From NCBI GenBank assembly GCA_903900805.1, contig CAIUOP010000027.1:1-64000 (forward strand): a stretch of DNA of 64,000 nt, given 5' to 3'. The DNA comes from an uncultured beta proteobacterium (GTDB lineage: Bacteria > Pseudomonadota > Gammaproteobacteria > Burkholderiales > Burkholderiaceae). The notes beneath the pieces were generated by a model. The model worked only from the letters and a program-made list of their open reading frames with translations. It did no database searches and had not been told where the DNA came from. Both the position numbers and the translations under genes were made by a program. Below are positions 1 through 7,767 of the stretch, piece by piece. Position 1 is the stretch's first letter; each line of letters begins with the position of its first letter.

Positions 1-67
1 ACAAGGATTCGAACCTTGGACCCCCTGCTCCCAAAGCAGGTGCGCTACCAGGCTGCGCTACACTCCG
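1..67 (-). tRNA. tRNA-Pro(TGG), 3' end cut by window edge
   Basis: Read on the minus strand, the sequence starts CGGAGTG, then shows a D-arm (GCGCAGCCTGGTAGCGC), an anticodon stem-loop CCTGC-TTTGGGA-GCAGG with anticodon TGG, and a T-arm CAAGG-TTCGAAT-CCTTG. The remaining acceptor bases and CCA lie beyond base 1. The layout matches the common bacterial tRNA-Pro. The anticodon call is direct from sequence; only the 3' end is unseen. Confidence 0.95.
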
Positions 68-127
68 ACGGAATCGATATTCTACACTGACGAGGCCATT
101 TGGGGCAAATCCTGTAAGATTCGGGGC

Positions 128-496
128 ATGGTTGCCTATTTATCCTGCAAATATCCGAGACGCTTATTCGCTGCTTTTTCAGTAGCCTTGCTCCTCTTTT
201 GCCTTTTGGGAACGCACTGGCTTGGCTTTGCTCATAGTATTTCGCATGCTGGGCTATCTGCTCACAATATTGAGCAATGTTCTGCTACTGATTCTTCCGA
301 TGAGATTACTCATGGCTCGGATACCTGCCGTTTATTTGATGCGCTGACACTTGCAGGTTTTATTGCATCGGATACCCATACCCAATTAAGTATTGCTTCA
401 TCTACTACAGTATTCAAAGCAACAAGCAATTCTCCTTTAGCCCTGATTCATATTGGGCTATATCAATCTAGAGCTCCGCCTACTTTCATTTTGTAA
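128..496 (+). CDS. DUF2946-like small secreted/membrane protein
   Basis: A 122-residue protein with a short basic N-terminus and one hydrophobic segment at about residues 12-33, likely a signal peptide or anchor. It then has a His-containing stretch (HSISHAG), two Cys residues (EQC and DTC) with FDAL after the second, and a C-terminal SRAPP motif. This arrangement resembles the DUF2946 family, often found next to TonB-dependent receptors for metals. It sits 89 bases upstream of a ZnuD-like receptor on the same strand, so co-expression is likely. The exact function is unknown. Metal binding in the periplasm is an inference from the His/Cys residues and the neighbour. Confidence 0.6.
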   Translation: MVAYLSCKYPRRLFAAFSVALLLFCLLGTHWLGFAHSISHAGLSAHNIEQCSATDSSDEITHGSDTCRLFDALTLAGFIASDTHTQLSIASSTTVFKATSNSPLALIHIGLYQSRAPPTFIL

Positions 497-509
497 ATCA
501 TTTAGCTAG

Positions 510-526
510 CCAAACACTTTGTTTGG
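510..526 (+). other. Small inverted repeat between DUF2946 gene and TonB receptor
   Basis: CCAAACA-CTT-TGTTTGG forms a 7-bp perfect stem with a 3-base loop just after the stop codon of the upstream gene. No T-run follows, so it is not a convincing intrinsic terminator. It could be an mRNA stem that tunes expression of the receptor, or an operator-like palindrome. Confidence 0.35.
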
Positions 527-585
527 ATGTTTGATTTATTGCGTCTACCTCTTTGGGTTGGCGCTATTGGAATGAAAGAAATATC

Positions 586-2685
586 ATGTATCAAATTAAT
601 CAGCCCTTGGCTAAGAAAAAGCTAATCTATATTCTGCTATCAGGATTTATTGGCACTACTGCCTTCGCACAATCTCAGTCCTCACTAGAAATTACTGCTA
701 CTGGCTCACAAGAGGCCACCCAAAGTATCCTGACACCAACCAAGGTGTTACAAGGCGATGAGTTACTCAATAAATTAGGCACAACACTCGGGGCAACCCT
801 AGCCAATGAATTGGGTGTCTCTGCTACAGGCTATGGTGCCGGCTCTTCTCGTCCAGTAATACGTGGTCTTGAGGGATCGCGTGTACAAATTTTACAAAAT
901 GGTCTTTCTGTAGGTGATGTCTCCAATATTTCCCAGGACCATGCTGTTGGTAACAATATGCAAAACGCACACCAAGTAGAAATCCTTCGTGGTGCAGCTG
1001 CCCTACTCTATGGATCAGGCTCTAGTGGTGGCCTAGTCAACGTAGTGAATGATCGTATTTTGACTATTCTTCCTGATAGACCAACTGGCGCAATCAATAC
1101 CAGTTATGAAACTGTGAATAATGGCCGTGCTGGTTCGCTTGAAGTAGATGGTGCAATCGGATCAGTAGCCATTCACGTAGATACTGCAATTAATAACGCC
1201 AACAATTACCGTATACCTGGCAGCTCGACACAGTCGCAAGGTGAACCTGTTGGCGGTTGGACAGTTCCACCAGGCGGAAATGGCGGCAATAACTACACAG
1301 GAAAACTTCCCAACAGCTTTAGCAATCAGAATAATTTAGGAGTTGGAGTTTCTTATATAGGACAAAACGGTTACACCGGTGTATCGATTGAGCGTTTAAA
1401 TAATAACTATGGCATTCCGACTCCAGAAGGTGGCTCGATAAATCAGTCACAGAATCGCTACGACTTACAGCATCAAACCCGTGACCCATTTAGTGGCTTC
1501 TCATCATTCAAATTTAGTGCTGCTAATAGTAATTACAACCATACTGAATTTAATAATCTTGGGGAAGCAGCATCTCTCTGGAAAAATATTGCCAATGAAG
1601 CACGCTTCGAATTAGCTCACAACCCCCTTCTGGGCTGGAAAGGCACCTTTGGCGCTCAAGTAACTGCCTCTTCTCTCAATGCAACGGAAGTTGGCAGTGG
1701 AAGCTATGCGATCGTTCCGCAAACTAAGACCAATTCCAATGCCTTATTTTGGATTGAGGAAGGTAAATGGAATTCTCTTCAAGGTAACTTGGGTTTACGC
1801 TATAACAGCGTTTCCCAAAATCCAAATACATCCACAGTTTTAGAGGCGCAGGATACTGCCGAAGGCACTCCTACTCCAGGCATCACTTTGCAAAATCGGA
1901 ACTTTAACTTGATGTCATATTCTGCAGGTGGATTGTGGAGCTTTATACAAGGTCATGGTATTGGCGTTGCCTATACAGTATCGCAACGCGCGCCTAGTGC
2001 GCAAGAGCTGTACTCCTATGGCGCTCATGAATCGACTGCCACTTTTGATATTGGCAATCCTAATCTCAGCAAAGAAACCTCTCATAACTTAGAGTTCAAT
2101 TTACAAAGAAATATTGGTTTACTGCGTGGTAAGGCAAGTGTGTATGCCAATCGATTTAATAATTACATCTATGGCTATTACACGGGTAATTCTATTAGCA
2201 ATGGCGGCGAAGAAGGAGATGGTTTTAATGTGGTAACTGCTCAGCAAGCTGCTGCCACCATCAAAGGCATTGAAGGTGAATTAACATACAAATGGCGTGA
2301 GCCAGGCCTTGGTGGCAGAGTTTTTGGAGATGCCTCGCAAGGAAGCTTTGATGCGGGCGGTAATCTACCACTTCAACCAGCACCCAGACTTGGCGCTGAA
2401 TTAGCCCACCAAAAAAATGGTTGGCTCACCAATGCCACTTATATCTATAGTTACCAGCAAAACCGGCTTGCTAGTTGGGAACAAGGTCCAGCCCCAAGTT
2501 ACAACTTACTCAATGCCGGAGTCTCCTATACAGAAAGAATTCAGCAGGTAAATTGGACGGTGTATCTGAATCTGAAGAACTTACTCAATGAGCAAATTCG
2601 TTATGCCACGACTCCAATGGCAGTCAGGCTATATGCGCCACAGCCTGGAAGAAGTGTGATGTTGGGACTGCGTGGGACGTTTTAA
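586..2685 (+). CDS. TonB-dependent outer-membrane receptor, ZnuD-like
   Basis: The 699-residue product starts at ATG 586. The ORF-track start is an upstream TTG without support, and MYQINQPLAKKK begins a proper signal peptide ending AFA before QSQS. A plug domain follows (about residues 40-155: RPVIRGLEGSRVQILQNG, QVEILRGAAALLYGSG), then a beta-barrel ending in an aromatic residue (GLRGTF). The plug motif SQDHAV and the barrel motif APSAQELYSYGAHESTATFDIGNPNLSKE closely resemble neisserial ZnuD-type zinc receptors. The long His-rich extracellular loop of ZnuD is not present. Transport would depend on TonB-ExbBD, which is not in the window. Zinc as substrate is likely but not proven. The stop codon overlaps that of convergent ppk2 within TTAA. 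Confidence 0.85.
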   Translation: MYQINQPLAKKKLIYILLSGFIGTTAFAQSQSSLEITATGSQEATQSILTPTKVLQGDELLNKLGTTLGATLANELGVSATGYGAGSSRPVIRGLEGSRVQILQNGLSVGDVSNISQDHAVGNNMQNAHQVEILRGAAALLYGSGSSGGLVNVVNDRILTILPDRPTGAINTSYETVNNGRAGSLEVDGAIGSVAIHVDTAINNANNYRIPGSSTQSQGEPVGGWTVPPGGNGGNNYTGKLPNSFSNQNNLGVGVSYIGQNGYTGVSIERLNNNYGIPTPEGGSINQSQNRYDLQHQTRDPFSGFSSFKFSAANSNYNHTEFNNLGEAASLWKNIANEARFELAHNPLLGWKGTFGAQVTASSLNATEVGSGSYAIVPQTKTNSNALFWIEEGKWNSLQGNLGLRYNSVSQNPNTSTVLEAQDTAEGTPTPGITLQNRNFNLMSYSAGGLWSFIQGHGIGVAYTVSQRAPSAQELYSYGAHESTATFDIGNPNLSKETSHNLEFNLQRNIGLLRGKASVYANRFNNYIYGYYTGNSISNGGEEGDGFNVVTAQQAAATIKGIEGELTYKWREPGLGGRVFGDASQGSFDAGGNLPLQPAPRLGAELAHQKNGWLTNATYIYSYQQNRLASWEQGPAPSYNLLNAGVSYTERIQQVNWTVYLNLKNLLNEQIRYATTPMAVRLYAPQPGRSVMLGLRGTF

Positions 2686-3587
2686 TACAGATCTGGCACG
2701 TACATCTCTGGCGGCACTGGGCCGCGTAAGTAATCTGGGTTATGCACCCTTGCAGGTAGTTTGATGACCGGATGATGTATTTCTTTATAGGGAATTTGTG
2801 CCAACAAGTGGCTAATACAGTTAAGGCGTGCTTTTTTCTTATCATTTGCCGCCACAACCCACCAAGGCGCTTCTGGAATAGAAGTACGCTCGAGCATAGT
2901 CTCTTTGGCTTTGGTGTATGCCTCCCACAAGCGTCGAGCTTCTAAGTCCATGGGGCTAAGCTTCCACTGCTTTAAGGGATCATGAATACGCATCATGAAG
3001 CGGTTGTACTGCTCATCATCTGAAATTGAGAACCAATACTTAATCAGAATGACTCCAGAGTTGATCATCATCCGCTCTAAATCGGGAACGGTTCTCAGAA
3101 ACTCTTCATATTCTTTCTTGGTACAAAATCCCATGACCTTTTCAACGCCAGCACGGTTGTACCAGCTACGGTCAAATAAAGCGATTTCACCACCAGCGGG
3201 AAGCTGTGAGATATAGCGCTGAAAGTACCACTGCGTTCTCTCGCGCTCATTCGGTGCCGGTAAGGCAACTACTTTACAGACTCGTGGATTTAAACGTTGG
3301 GAAATACGCTTAATGGCACCGCCCTTACCCGCTGAATCTCGACCTTCAAATAGTACAGCGACTTTAACCTTGTTAGCCACAACCCAATCTTGTAGCTTTA
3401 CAAGCTCACCTTGTAATCTAAACAGTTCTTTAAAGTAGAGATTGCGGGGTATGGATGAACCCACTTCCCCGTCTGGAGCAAGGCGATCATCATCGAGCTC
3501 CATCTCAAGCTCTTCATCCATGCTATCGAGAATTTCTTCTTGAGCACGTCTGTACCACTCGGCCATCTCTTTATGCTTTGATGTCAT
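2682..3587 (-). CDS. ppk2: Polyphosphate kinase 2
   Basis: A 301-residue PPK2-family kinase, cytoplasmic, which transfers phosphate between polyphosphate and nucleotides and usually favours nucleotide synthesis from polyP. The Walker A motif is GRDSAGKGG (about residue 81), followed by the family motifs LPAPNERERTQWYFQRY and the Walker B/lid segment LFDRSWYNRAGVE. The N-terminal 40 residues are acidic and specific to this subgroup. Length is normal for a single-domain PPK2. Its upstream gap holds four heptamers at 11-base spacing that resemble a PhoB box, so phosphate-starvation control is predicted. The nucleotide preference (ADP or GDP) cannot be read from the sequence with confidence. Confidence 0.95.
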   Translation of the reverse strand: MTSKHKEMAEWYRRAQEEILDSMDEELEMELDDDRLAPDGEVGSSIPRNLYFKELFRLQGELVKLQDWVVANKVKVAVLFEGRDSAGKGGAIKRISQRLNPRVCKVVALPAPNERERTQWYFQRYISQLPAGGEIALFDRSWYNRAGVEKVMGFCTKKEYEEFLRTVPDLERMMINSGVILIKYWFSISDDEQYNRFMMRIHDPLKQWKLSPMDLEARRLWEAYTKAKETMLERTSIPEAPWWVVAANDKKKARLNCISHLLAQIPYKEIHHPVIKLPARVHNPDYLRGPVPPEMYVPDLY

Positions 3588-3607
3588 TTGCTCTATACCA
3601 TTTTTAC

Positions 3608-3647
3608 ATTTACAGTTTTAGAGTATATATATGACATATTTATTACA
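3608..3647 (-). promoter_or_regulatory. Putative PhoB box array upstream of ppk2
   Basis: On the minus strand the gap between the acyltransferase stop and ppk2 start reads TGTAATA-AATA-TGTCATA-TATA-TACTCTA-AAAC-TGTAAAT. Heptamers start exactly 11 bases apart, as in PhoB sites (consensus near CTGTCATA-N4 repeats). TGTCATA is a perfect core. Candidate -10 elements (TATACT, TAAAAC) lie inside or just after the array, so the precise promoter is not resolved. Confidence 0.65.
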
Positions 3648-3653
3648 TTCTGT

Positions 3654-4457
3654 CTAATTACAGTGTTTTGCAAGGTATTGGGCTATTTGCTCCTGACTAT
3701 GCAAAGCAAGCGCCTTACGATCAATAGATAAATCGGGGGTGGCCTTTACAGGTGTAAAAATGGTTAATTCCACCCTGAGCCTACGGTTTTTTAATATCTT
3801 GGCCATAGATTCGATCAAACCCATATCCCCGATAAAGGCCGGTACCTCAGAATGTTGTCCTGTATATCGATCAAAGTAGGCTAGCGCCAATGCGCACACC
3901 GGAACTTCTGAGATTGCTGCAGCCTCAAATAAATTAGGTTTAAAAGACTGAACACTTTTACCAATGGTAGAAGTACCTTCAGGAAAAATACAAACCGATT
4001 GCGTTTTGAGTATCGCTGCCATGCCATCAACTACCTGCTTAGCATGTCTTGAGCTATCTCTTTTAATAAATACAGTGCCTAGTTGCTGTGCCATCCACCC
4101 AAAGATGGGCCACTGTTCAACTTCCGACTTAGCTACAAAACGAACTGGCTTAAACGCATTGATGGCATGAATATCCATCCAGGACACATGATTTGATACA
4201 AGCAAATAAGATGATTGTGGCAATAAGTTAGCATGATTAATATGCAACTCAACCCCGAATATCTTCAACAACCGCTTTGACCATCTTTGTATATGCTGAC
4301 TCTTAGTACCCACGCTTAAAAATGGAAATAACAAAAGCAGTGTAATTACTCCCCTTAGAACATGTAGCCAGACTGCAATCCAAAGTGCCACATAAATAAA
4401 AAATGGGGTAATGCTGGCCGTGGGTCGTTTTGTATGGGTCATAAAAGCTATTTTCAT
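3654..4457 (-). CDS. Lysophospholipid / lyso-ornithine-lipid acyltransferase (PlsC/OlsA family)
   Basis: A 267-residue membrane-associated acyltransferase with a hydrophobic N-terminal region (about residues 18-50), the catalytic HX4D motif in SNHVSWMDI (about residue 93) and the substrate motif FPEGTS (about residue 158). The family adds an acyl chain to a lyso-lipid. The gene is divergent from plcP-agt-dgkA-olsB, 88 bases away. Because an OlsB-like enzyme is in that operon, this protein may be OlsA, which O-acylates lyso-ornithine lipid. A general PlsC role in phosphatidic acid synthesis is the alternative and cannot be excluded. The start is uncertain: no clear ribosome site precedes ATG 4457 or the in-frame ATG at 4442. 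Confidence 0.85.
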   Translation of the reverse strand: MKIAFMTHTKRPTASITPFFIYVALWIAVWLHVLRGVITLLLLFPFLSVGTKSQHIQRWSKRLLKIFGVELHINHANLLPQSSYLLVSNHVSWMDIHAINAFKPVRFVAKSEVEQWPIFGWMAQQLGTVFIKRDSSRHAKQVVDGMAAILKTQSVCIFPEGTSTIGKSVQSFKPNLFEAAAISEVPVCALALAYFDRYTGQHSEVPAFIGDMGLIESMAKILKNRRLRVELTIFTPVKATPDLSIDRKALALHSQEQIAQYLAKHCN

Positions 4458-4482
4458 GTCATATGCTAAAGCATACAGGCAT

Positions 4483-4522
4483 AGTCATAAAAGTGACTCA
4501 GAAGTGTCATGAAGCTTACATA
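4483..4522 (+). promoter_or_regulatory. Putative PhoB box array upstream of plcP operon
   Basis: Four heptamers start 11 bases apart: AGTCATA-AAAG-TGACTCA-GAAG-TGTCATG-AAGC-TTACATA. Eleven bases after the last heptamer lies TAATAC (4534-4539), a fair -10 at the spacing usual for PhoB-activated promoters. The predicted transcription start falls on or very near the ATG at 4546. The orientation points into plcP-agt-dgkA-olsB. Confidence 0.65.
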
Positions 4523-4545
4523 GTGCATTGGCCTAATACAAACTC

Positions 4546-5355
4546 ATGATGCATTACAGAGCCATCTGGATTTCAGACGTACACCTAGGTACATCGGGGT
4601 GTCAGGCAAACTACCTCTTGGATTTCTTAAAGCACAATGAGGCCGATAAGCTTTATTTAGTAGGGGACATCATTGATGGCTGGAGATTGAAAAAATCATT
4701 CTACTGGCCCCAAACCCATAACGATGTGGTTCAAAAGCTATTACGCAAAGCGCGCAAAGGCTCAGAAGTTATCTATGTACCAGGCAATCATGACGAAAGT
4801 GCCAGACAGTTTTTTGGCTTGTCATTTGGCGATGTCAAAGTTGTCGAGGAGTGTATTCATACCACTTTAGATGGCAGGAAACTCTGGATAACTCATGGGG
4901 ACTTATTTGACGGTGTCATGCAATATGCTAAGTGGCTGGCATATGTAGGCGATACGCTCTACTCCTTCATTCTGTATGTCAATCGCTACTTCAATATGTT
5001 GCGAGTCAAAATGGGCTTGCAATACTGGTCCCTTTCTCAATACCTAAAGCACCAAGTTAAAAATGCGGTCAGCTATATCGCTGACTTTGAACACATCATG
5101 GCTAGAGAAGCCCGCCTGCGCGGTTGTGATGGCGTGGTGTGTGGCCATATTCATAAAGCAGAGATCCGTGAAATCGATGGCCTGCTCTACTGCAACGATG
5201 GTGATTGGGTAGAAAGTCTGAGCGCCCTCGTTGAAACTCACACTGGCGAGCTCAAAATTATTTACTGGACCCATATCAAGGGCGAACCAGTTGGAACGCC
5301 AGAACTGTCTTTCCAACCTGCTGTTGCATCACTTCTCAAAGAGGCCGTACTATGA
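4546..5355 (+). CDS. plcP: PlcP-like calcineurin-type phospholipase C / metallophosphoesterase
   Basis: A 269-residue metallophosphoesterase with the metal-binding series SDVHLG (residue 10 on), VGDIIDGW, PGNHDE, THGD and CGHIH, in calcineurin-fold order. Automated pipelines often call such proteins UDP-2,3-diacylglucosamine pyrophosphatase-like. The conserved stretches NDVVQKLLRKARKG, YWSLSQYLKHQVKNAVSYIADFE and DGDWVES instead match my recollection of rhizobial PlcP, which removes phospholipid head groups to give diacylglycerol under phosphate starvation. The next gene, overlapping by 4 bases, is an Agt-type glycosyltransferase, the partner that uses this diacylglycerol. No Shine-Dalgarno sequence precedes the ATG, and a second in-frame ATG follows at once. 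An LpxH-like role is the less likely alternative. Confidence 0.8.
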   Translation: MMHYRAIWISDVHLGTSGCQANYLLDFLKHNEADKLYLVGDIIDGWRLKKSFYWPQTHNDVVQKLLRKARKGSEVIYVPGNHDESARQFFGLSFGDVKVVEECIHTTLDGRKLWITHGDLFDGVMQYAKWLAYVGDTLYSFILYVNRYFNMLRVKMGLQYWSLSQYLKHQVKNAVSYIADFEHIMAREARLRGCDGVVCGHIHKAEIREIDGLLYCNDGDWVESLSALVETHTGELKIIYWTHIKGEPVGTPELSFQPAVASLLKEAVL

Positions 5356-6380
5356 AAATTATGATCATTACCGACGCATGGGACCCTCAGGTCAATGGCG
5401 TGGTGCGCACCCTAAAGCAAACCCGTGCTGAATTAACTGCCATGGGCCATGAAGTTGACATGATTACGCCCAATGGCTTTAAGTCAATTCCTTGCCCTAC
5501 CTATCCAGATATTGCACTCTCATTATTCCCCGGTAAAGAAGTAGCGCGTCGCATTAAAGCATTCGCTCCGGATGCAATGCATATTGCCACTGAAGGTCCT
5601 TTAGGCCTATCTGCACGCTCTTATGCTGTGAAGAACAACCTGCCTTTCTCTACCGCTTATCACACACGCTTTCCGGAGTATGTCAAAGCACGTACTGGTA
5701 TTCCACTTGCCATTACATATGCATTTATTCGCTGGTTTCATGGCCCATCTATGGCAGTTATGGCGCCAACGATTGTCGTTAAAGATGACTTAGAAAAATA
5801 TGGTCTGAATAATGTCGTCTTATGGTCTAGAGGCGTAGACCTGGACATCTTTAAGATGCAAGAGTCTAAGACCCTCAACACAGCCCACCCTATCTTTTTG
5901 TATGTAGGTCGTGTCGCCATTGAAAAAAATATCAATGCCTTCTTAGAAATCGATTTGCCTGGCTCCAAATGGGTGGTTGGTGATGGTCCTGCTATGGCAG
6001 GCATCAAAGAAAAATATCCTGATATCAATTATCTCGGCGTATTGCAACAACATGATTTAGCGAAAGTCTATGCAGCAGCGGATGTATTTGTATTTCCGAG
6101 CAAAACAGATACTTTTGGCCTTGTCCTACTAGAAGCAATGGCGTGTGGCACGCCTGTGGCTGCATATCCTGTCACTGGCCCAATAGATGTGCTGGGAGAC
6201 TCACCTGCTGGCGCTATGAATACCGATTTGCGGGAAGCCTGCATTGCGGCATTAAAGATCCCACGTGAAGTAGCTCGTGCGCATGCTGAGAAATTCTCAT
6301 GGCGTGCTGCTTCTGAGCAATTTTTACATCATCTCAAGCCTGTCCCTTCGCCTGAAGTACACGTCACTGCTCTAGCCTAA
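5352..6380 (+). CDS. agt: GT4-type glycosyltransferase, Agt-like diacylglycerol glycosyltransferase
   Basis: A 342-residue GT-B glycosyltransferase of family 4. It starts MKIMIITDAWDPQVNGVVRTL (N-terminal Rossmann half). The C-terminal half carries FLYVGRVAIEKN, VVGDGPA and the donor-binding EX7E region in DTFGLVLLEAMACGTP. It overlaps plcP by ATGA. Adjacent plcP and agt genes are known in several proteobacteria, where the transferase converts diacylglycerol to glyco- or glucuronosyl-lipids in phosphate-poor conditions, and the sequence fits that subgroup. The sugar donor (UDP-glucose, -galactose or -glucuronate) cannot be told from the sequence. It acts at the cytoplasmic face of the inner membrane. 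Confidence 0.8.
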   Translation: MKIMIITDAWDPQVNGVVRTLKQTRAELTAMGHEVDMITPNGFKSIPCPTYPDIALSLFPGKEVARRIKAFAPDAMHIATEGPLGLSARSYAVKNNLPFSTAYHTRFPEYVKARTGIPLAITYAFIRWFHGPSMAVMAPTIVVKDDLEKYGLNNVVLWSRGVDLDIFKMQESKTLNTAHPIFLYVGRVAIEKNINAFLEIDLPGSKWVVGDGPAMAGIKEKYPDINYLGVLQQHDLAKVYAAADVFVFPSKTDTFGLVLLEAMACGTPVAAYPVTGPIDVLGDSPAGAMNTDLREACIAALKIPREVARAHAEKFSWRAASEQFLHHLKPVPSPEVHVTALA

Positions 6381-6391
6381 GAGAGACCCGG

Positions 6392-6799
6392 TTGAATACT
6401 AAATATCACATCGATCAAAATCCTCATAAAGGTAATCGAGGATTAACCAGAGCCTGGCATGCAGCTAAGAACTCTTGGTGCGGTCTGGTATATGCCTTTC
6501 TAGAAGAGAGCGCATTTAGGCAGGAGTTAAGTCTATTTGCCCTACTAACACCTATTGCCTTCTTTCTACCCGTTGGCTATCTGGAAAAAGCACTCTTAGT
6601 GTCATCTCTGATTATGGTCTTGGTGGTAGAGCTACTCAATTCCAGCGTTGAGGCAGCGATTGATCGCATCTCCTTTGAGCACCATGATTTATCCAAAAGA
6701 GCGAAGGATTTTGGCTCAGCAGCAGTGATGTTGGCCTTGTTTATAGCCCTTTTAATGTGGTCTGCAGTATGCATACCACTTGTCTTCAAATTGTCATAA
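6392..6799 (+). CDS. dgkA: Diacylglycerol kinase DgkA
   Basis: A 135-residue small membrane kinase that phosphorylates diacylglycerol to phosphatidic acid with ATP. The family motifs EESAFRQE and VELLNSSVEAAIDRI...HHDLSKRAKDFGSAAVML are clear, and three transmembrane helices are visible. The start is a TTG at 6392 preceded by GAGAGA at a workable distance. An N-terminal extension of about 20 polar residues precedes the conserved core. Lying 11 bases after agt, it would recycle diacylglycerol not used by the glycosyltransferase, setting a branch point at the PlcP product. It could alternatively serve the usual periplasmic-glucan or LPS-linked diacylglycerol salvage. Confidence 0.93.
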   Translation: MNTKYHIDQNPHKGNRGLTRAWHAAKNSWCGLVYAFLEESAFRQELSLFALLTPIAFFLPVGYLEKALLVSSLIMVLVVELLNSSVEAAIDRISFEHHDLSKRAKDFGSAAVMLALFIALLMWSAVCIPLVFKLS

Positions 6800-6839
6800 A
6801 CTCCCCCTAAGATTATCTAAACCTTTACTAAGGCTAACT

Positions 6840-7763
6840 ATGTCAGATATCCCAAACCCATTTGGCGCTTTTGAGATCTTTTCTTTCAAAAGGGAAAAGA
6901 ATCTATCTGCCTCCAAACTAAATCCGATTAAGAAGCTTTCTAAAAAGCTAGCTAAAAAGCTCTTTGGTAAAAAGTTTGCTACCAAAGCACGTGTGCAATT
7001 GGCTACTGCTCAAGTGCCATCTAAAGTAAGCCCGATTACTAAATCGAAAAGGCCAGCTTTTCATGTCGAGTGGGCAAGCTCCTTAAGCGAAGTAAAAGAA
7101 GCGCAACGATTACGTTATAAAGTTTTTGCTGAAGAGATGGGCGCAAACCTTGCTCAAAATGCAGAAGGTCTAGATGTAGATGAATTTGATGTTTATTGCG
7201 ATCACCTTTTGATCCGCGATCAAGATACTCTCAAGGTCGTTGGTACCTATCGTGTACTTCCACCCCATAAAGCCCAAGAAATCGGCCGCTTGTATTCTGA
7301 TGTCGAGTTTGATTTAACGCGTTTAGATCATTTACGTCCAAAGCTGGTTGAAGTGGGCAGATCTTGCGTACACCAGGACTACCGTTCCGGAGCAGTCATC
7401 ATGGCCTTATGGAGCGGCTTAGCCCAATACATGCAAAAGAATGGTTACGAGATCATGCTTGGTTGTGCCAGTATCCCGATGGCTGATGGTGGTCACTTTG
7501 CTGCCAGTCTATATAACTCCCTCAGTAATGATCAAATGGCACCCGTAGAGTTTCATGCCTTCCCTAGGCTAGCATTGCCATTAGATAAGCTCAATGGTGG
7601 ACTTGAGGTAGAGGCTCCTCCATTGATTAAAGGCTACCTCAAGCTAGGTGCCAAAATTTGTAGCTCTCCTGCTTGGGACCCTGATTTCAATACAGCCGAT
7701 TTGCTAACGATGTTGCGCTTATCCGAAATTAATCCCCGCTACGCAAAGCATTTTTTAGGCTAG
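6840..7763 (+). CDS. olsB: OlsB-like ornithine-ACP N-acyltransferase (GNAT fold)
   Basis: The 307-residue product starts at ATG 6840, which has AAGG six bases upstream; the longer ORF-track start lies inside dgkA. Residues 1-75 form a Lys-rich cationic extension (KKLSKKLAKKLFGKK). The GNAT-like core follows (LRYKVFAEEMGA, CDHLLIRD, VGTYRVLPP, EVGRSCVHQDYRSG, GCASIP), ending with the typical PPLIKGYLKLGAKI and DFNTADLL. This series matches OlsB, which acylates ornithine from 3-hydroxyacyl-ACP as the first step of phosphorus-free ornithine lipid synthesis. It is the last gene of the plcP operon. Some relatives are labelled only hemolysin-like GNAT, so the substrate remains an inference, supported by context. 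Confidence 0.82.
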   Translation: MSDIPNPFGAFEIFSFKREKNLSASKLNPIKKLSKKLAKKLFGKKFATKARVQLATAQVPSKVSPITKSKRPAFHVEWASSLSEVKEAQRLRYKVFAEEMGANLAQNAEGLDVDEFDVYCDHLLIRDQDTLKVVGTYRVLPPHKAQEIGRLYSDVEFDLTRLDHLRPKLVEVGRSCVHQDYRSGAVIMALWSGLAQYMQKNGYEIMLGCASIPMADGGHFAASLYNSLSNDQMAPVEFHAFPRLALPLDKLNGGLEVEAPPLIKGYLKLGAKICSSPAWDPDFNTADLLTMLRLSEINPRYAKHFLG

Positions 7764-7767
7764 TAAG

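Noticed and set aside
2624-2857. Minus-strand 77-residue ORF at the end of the TonB receptor
   Set aside because: It is a frame shadow of ppk2 and the receptor and has no ribosome site or family motifs.
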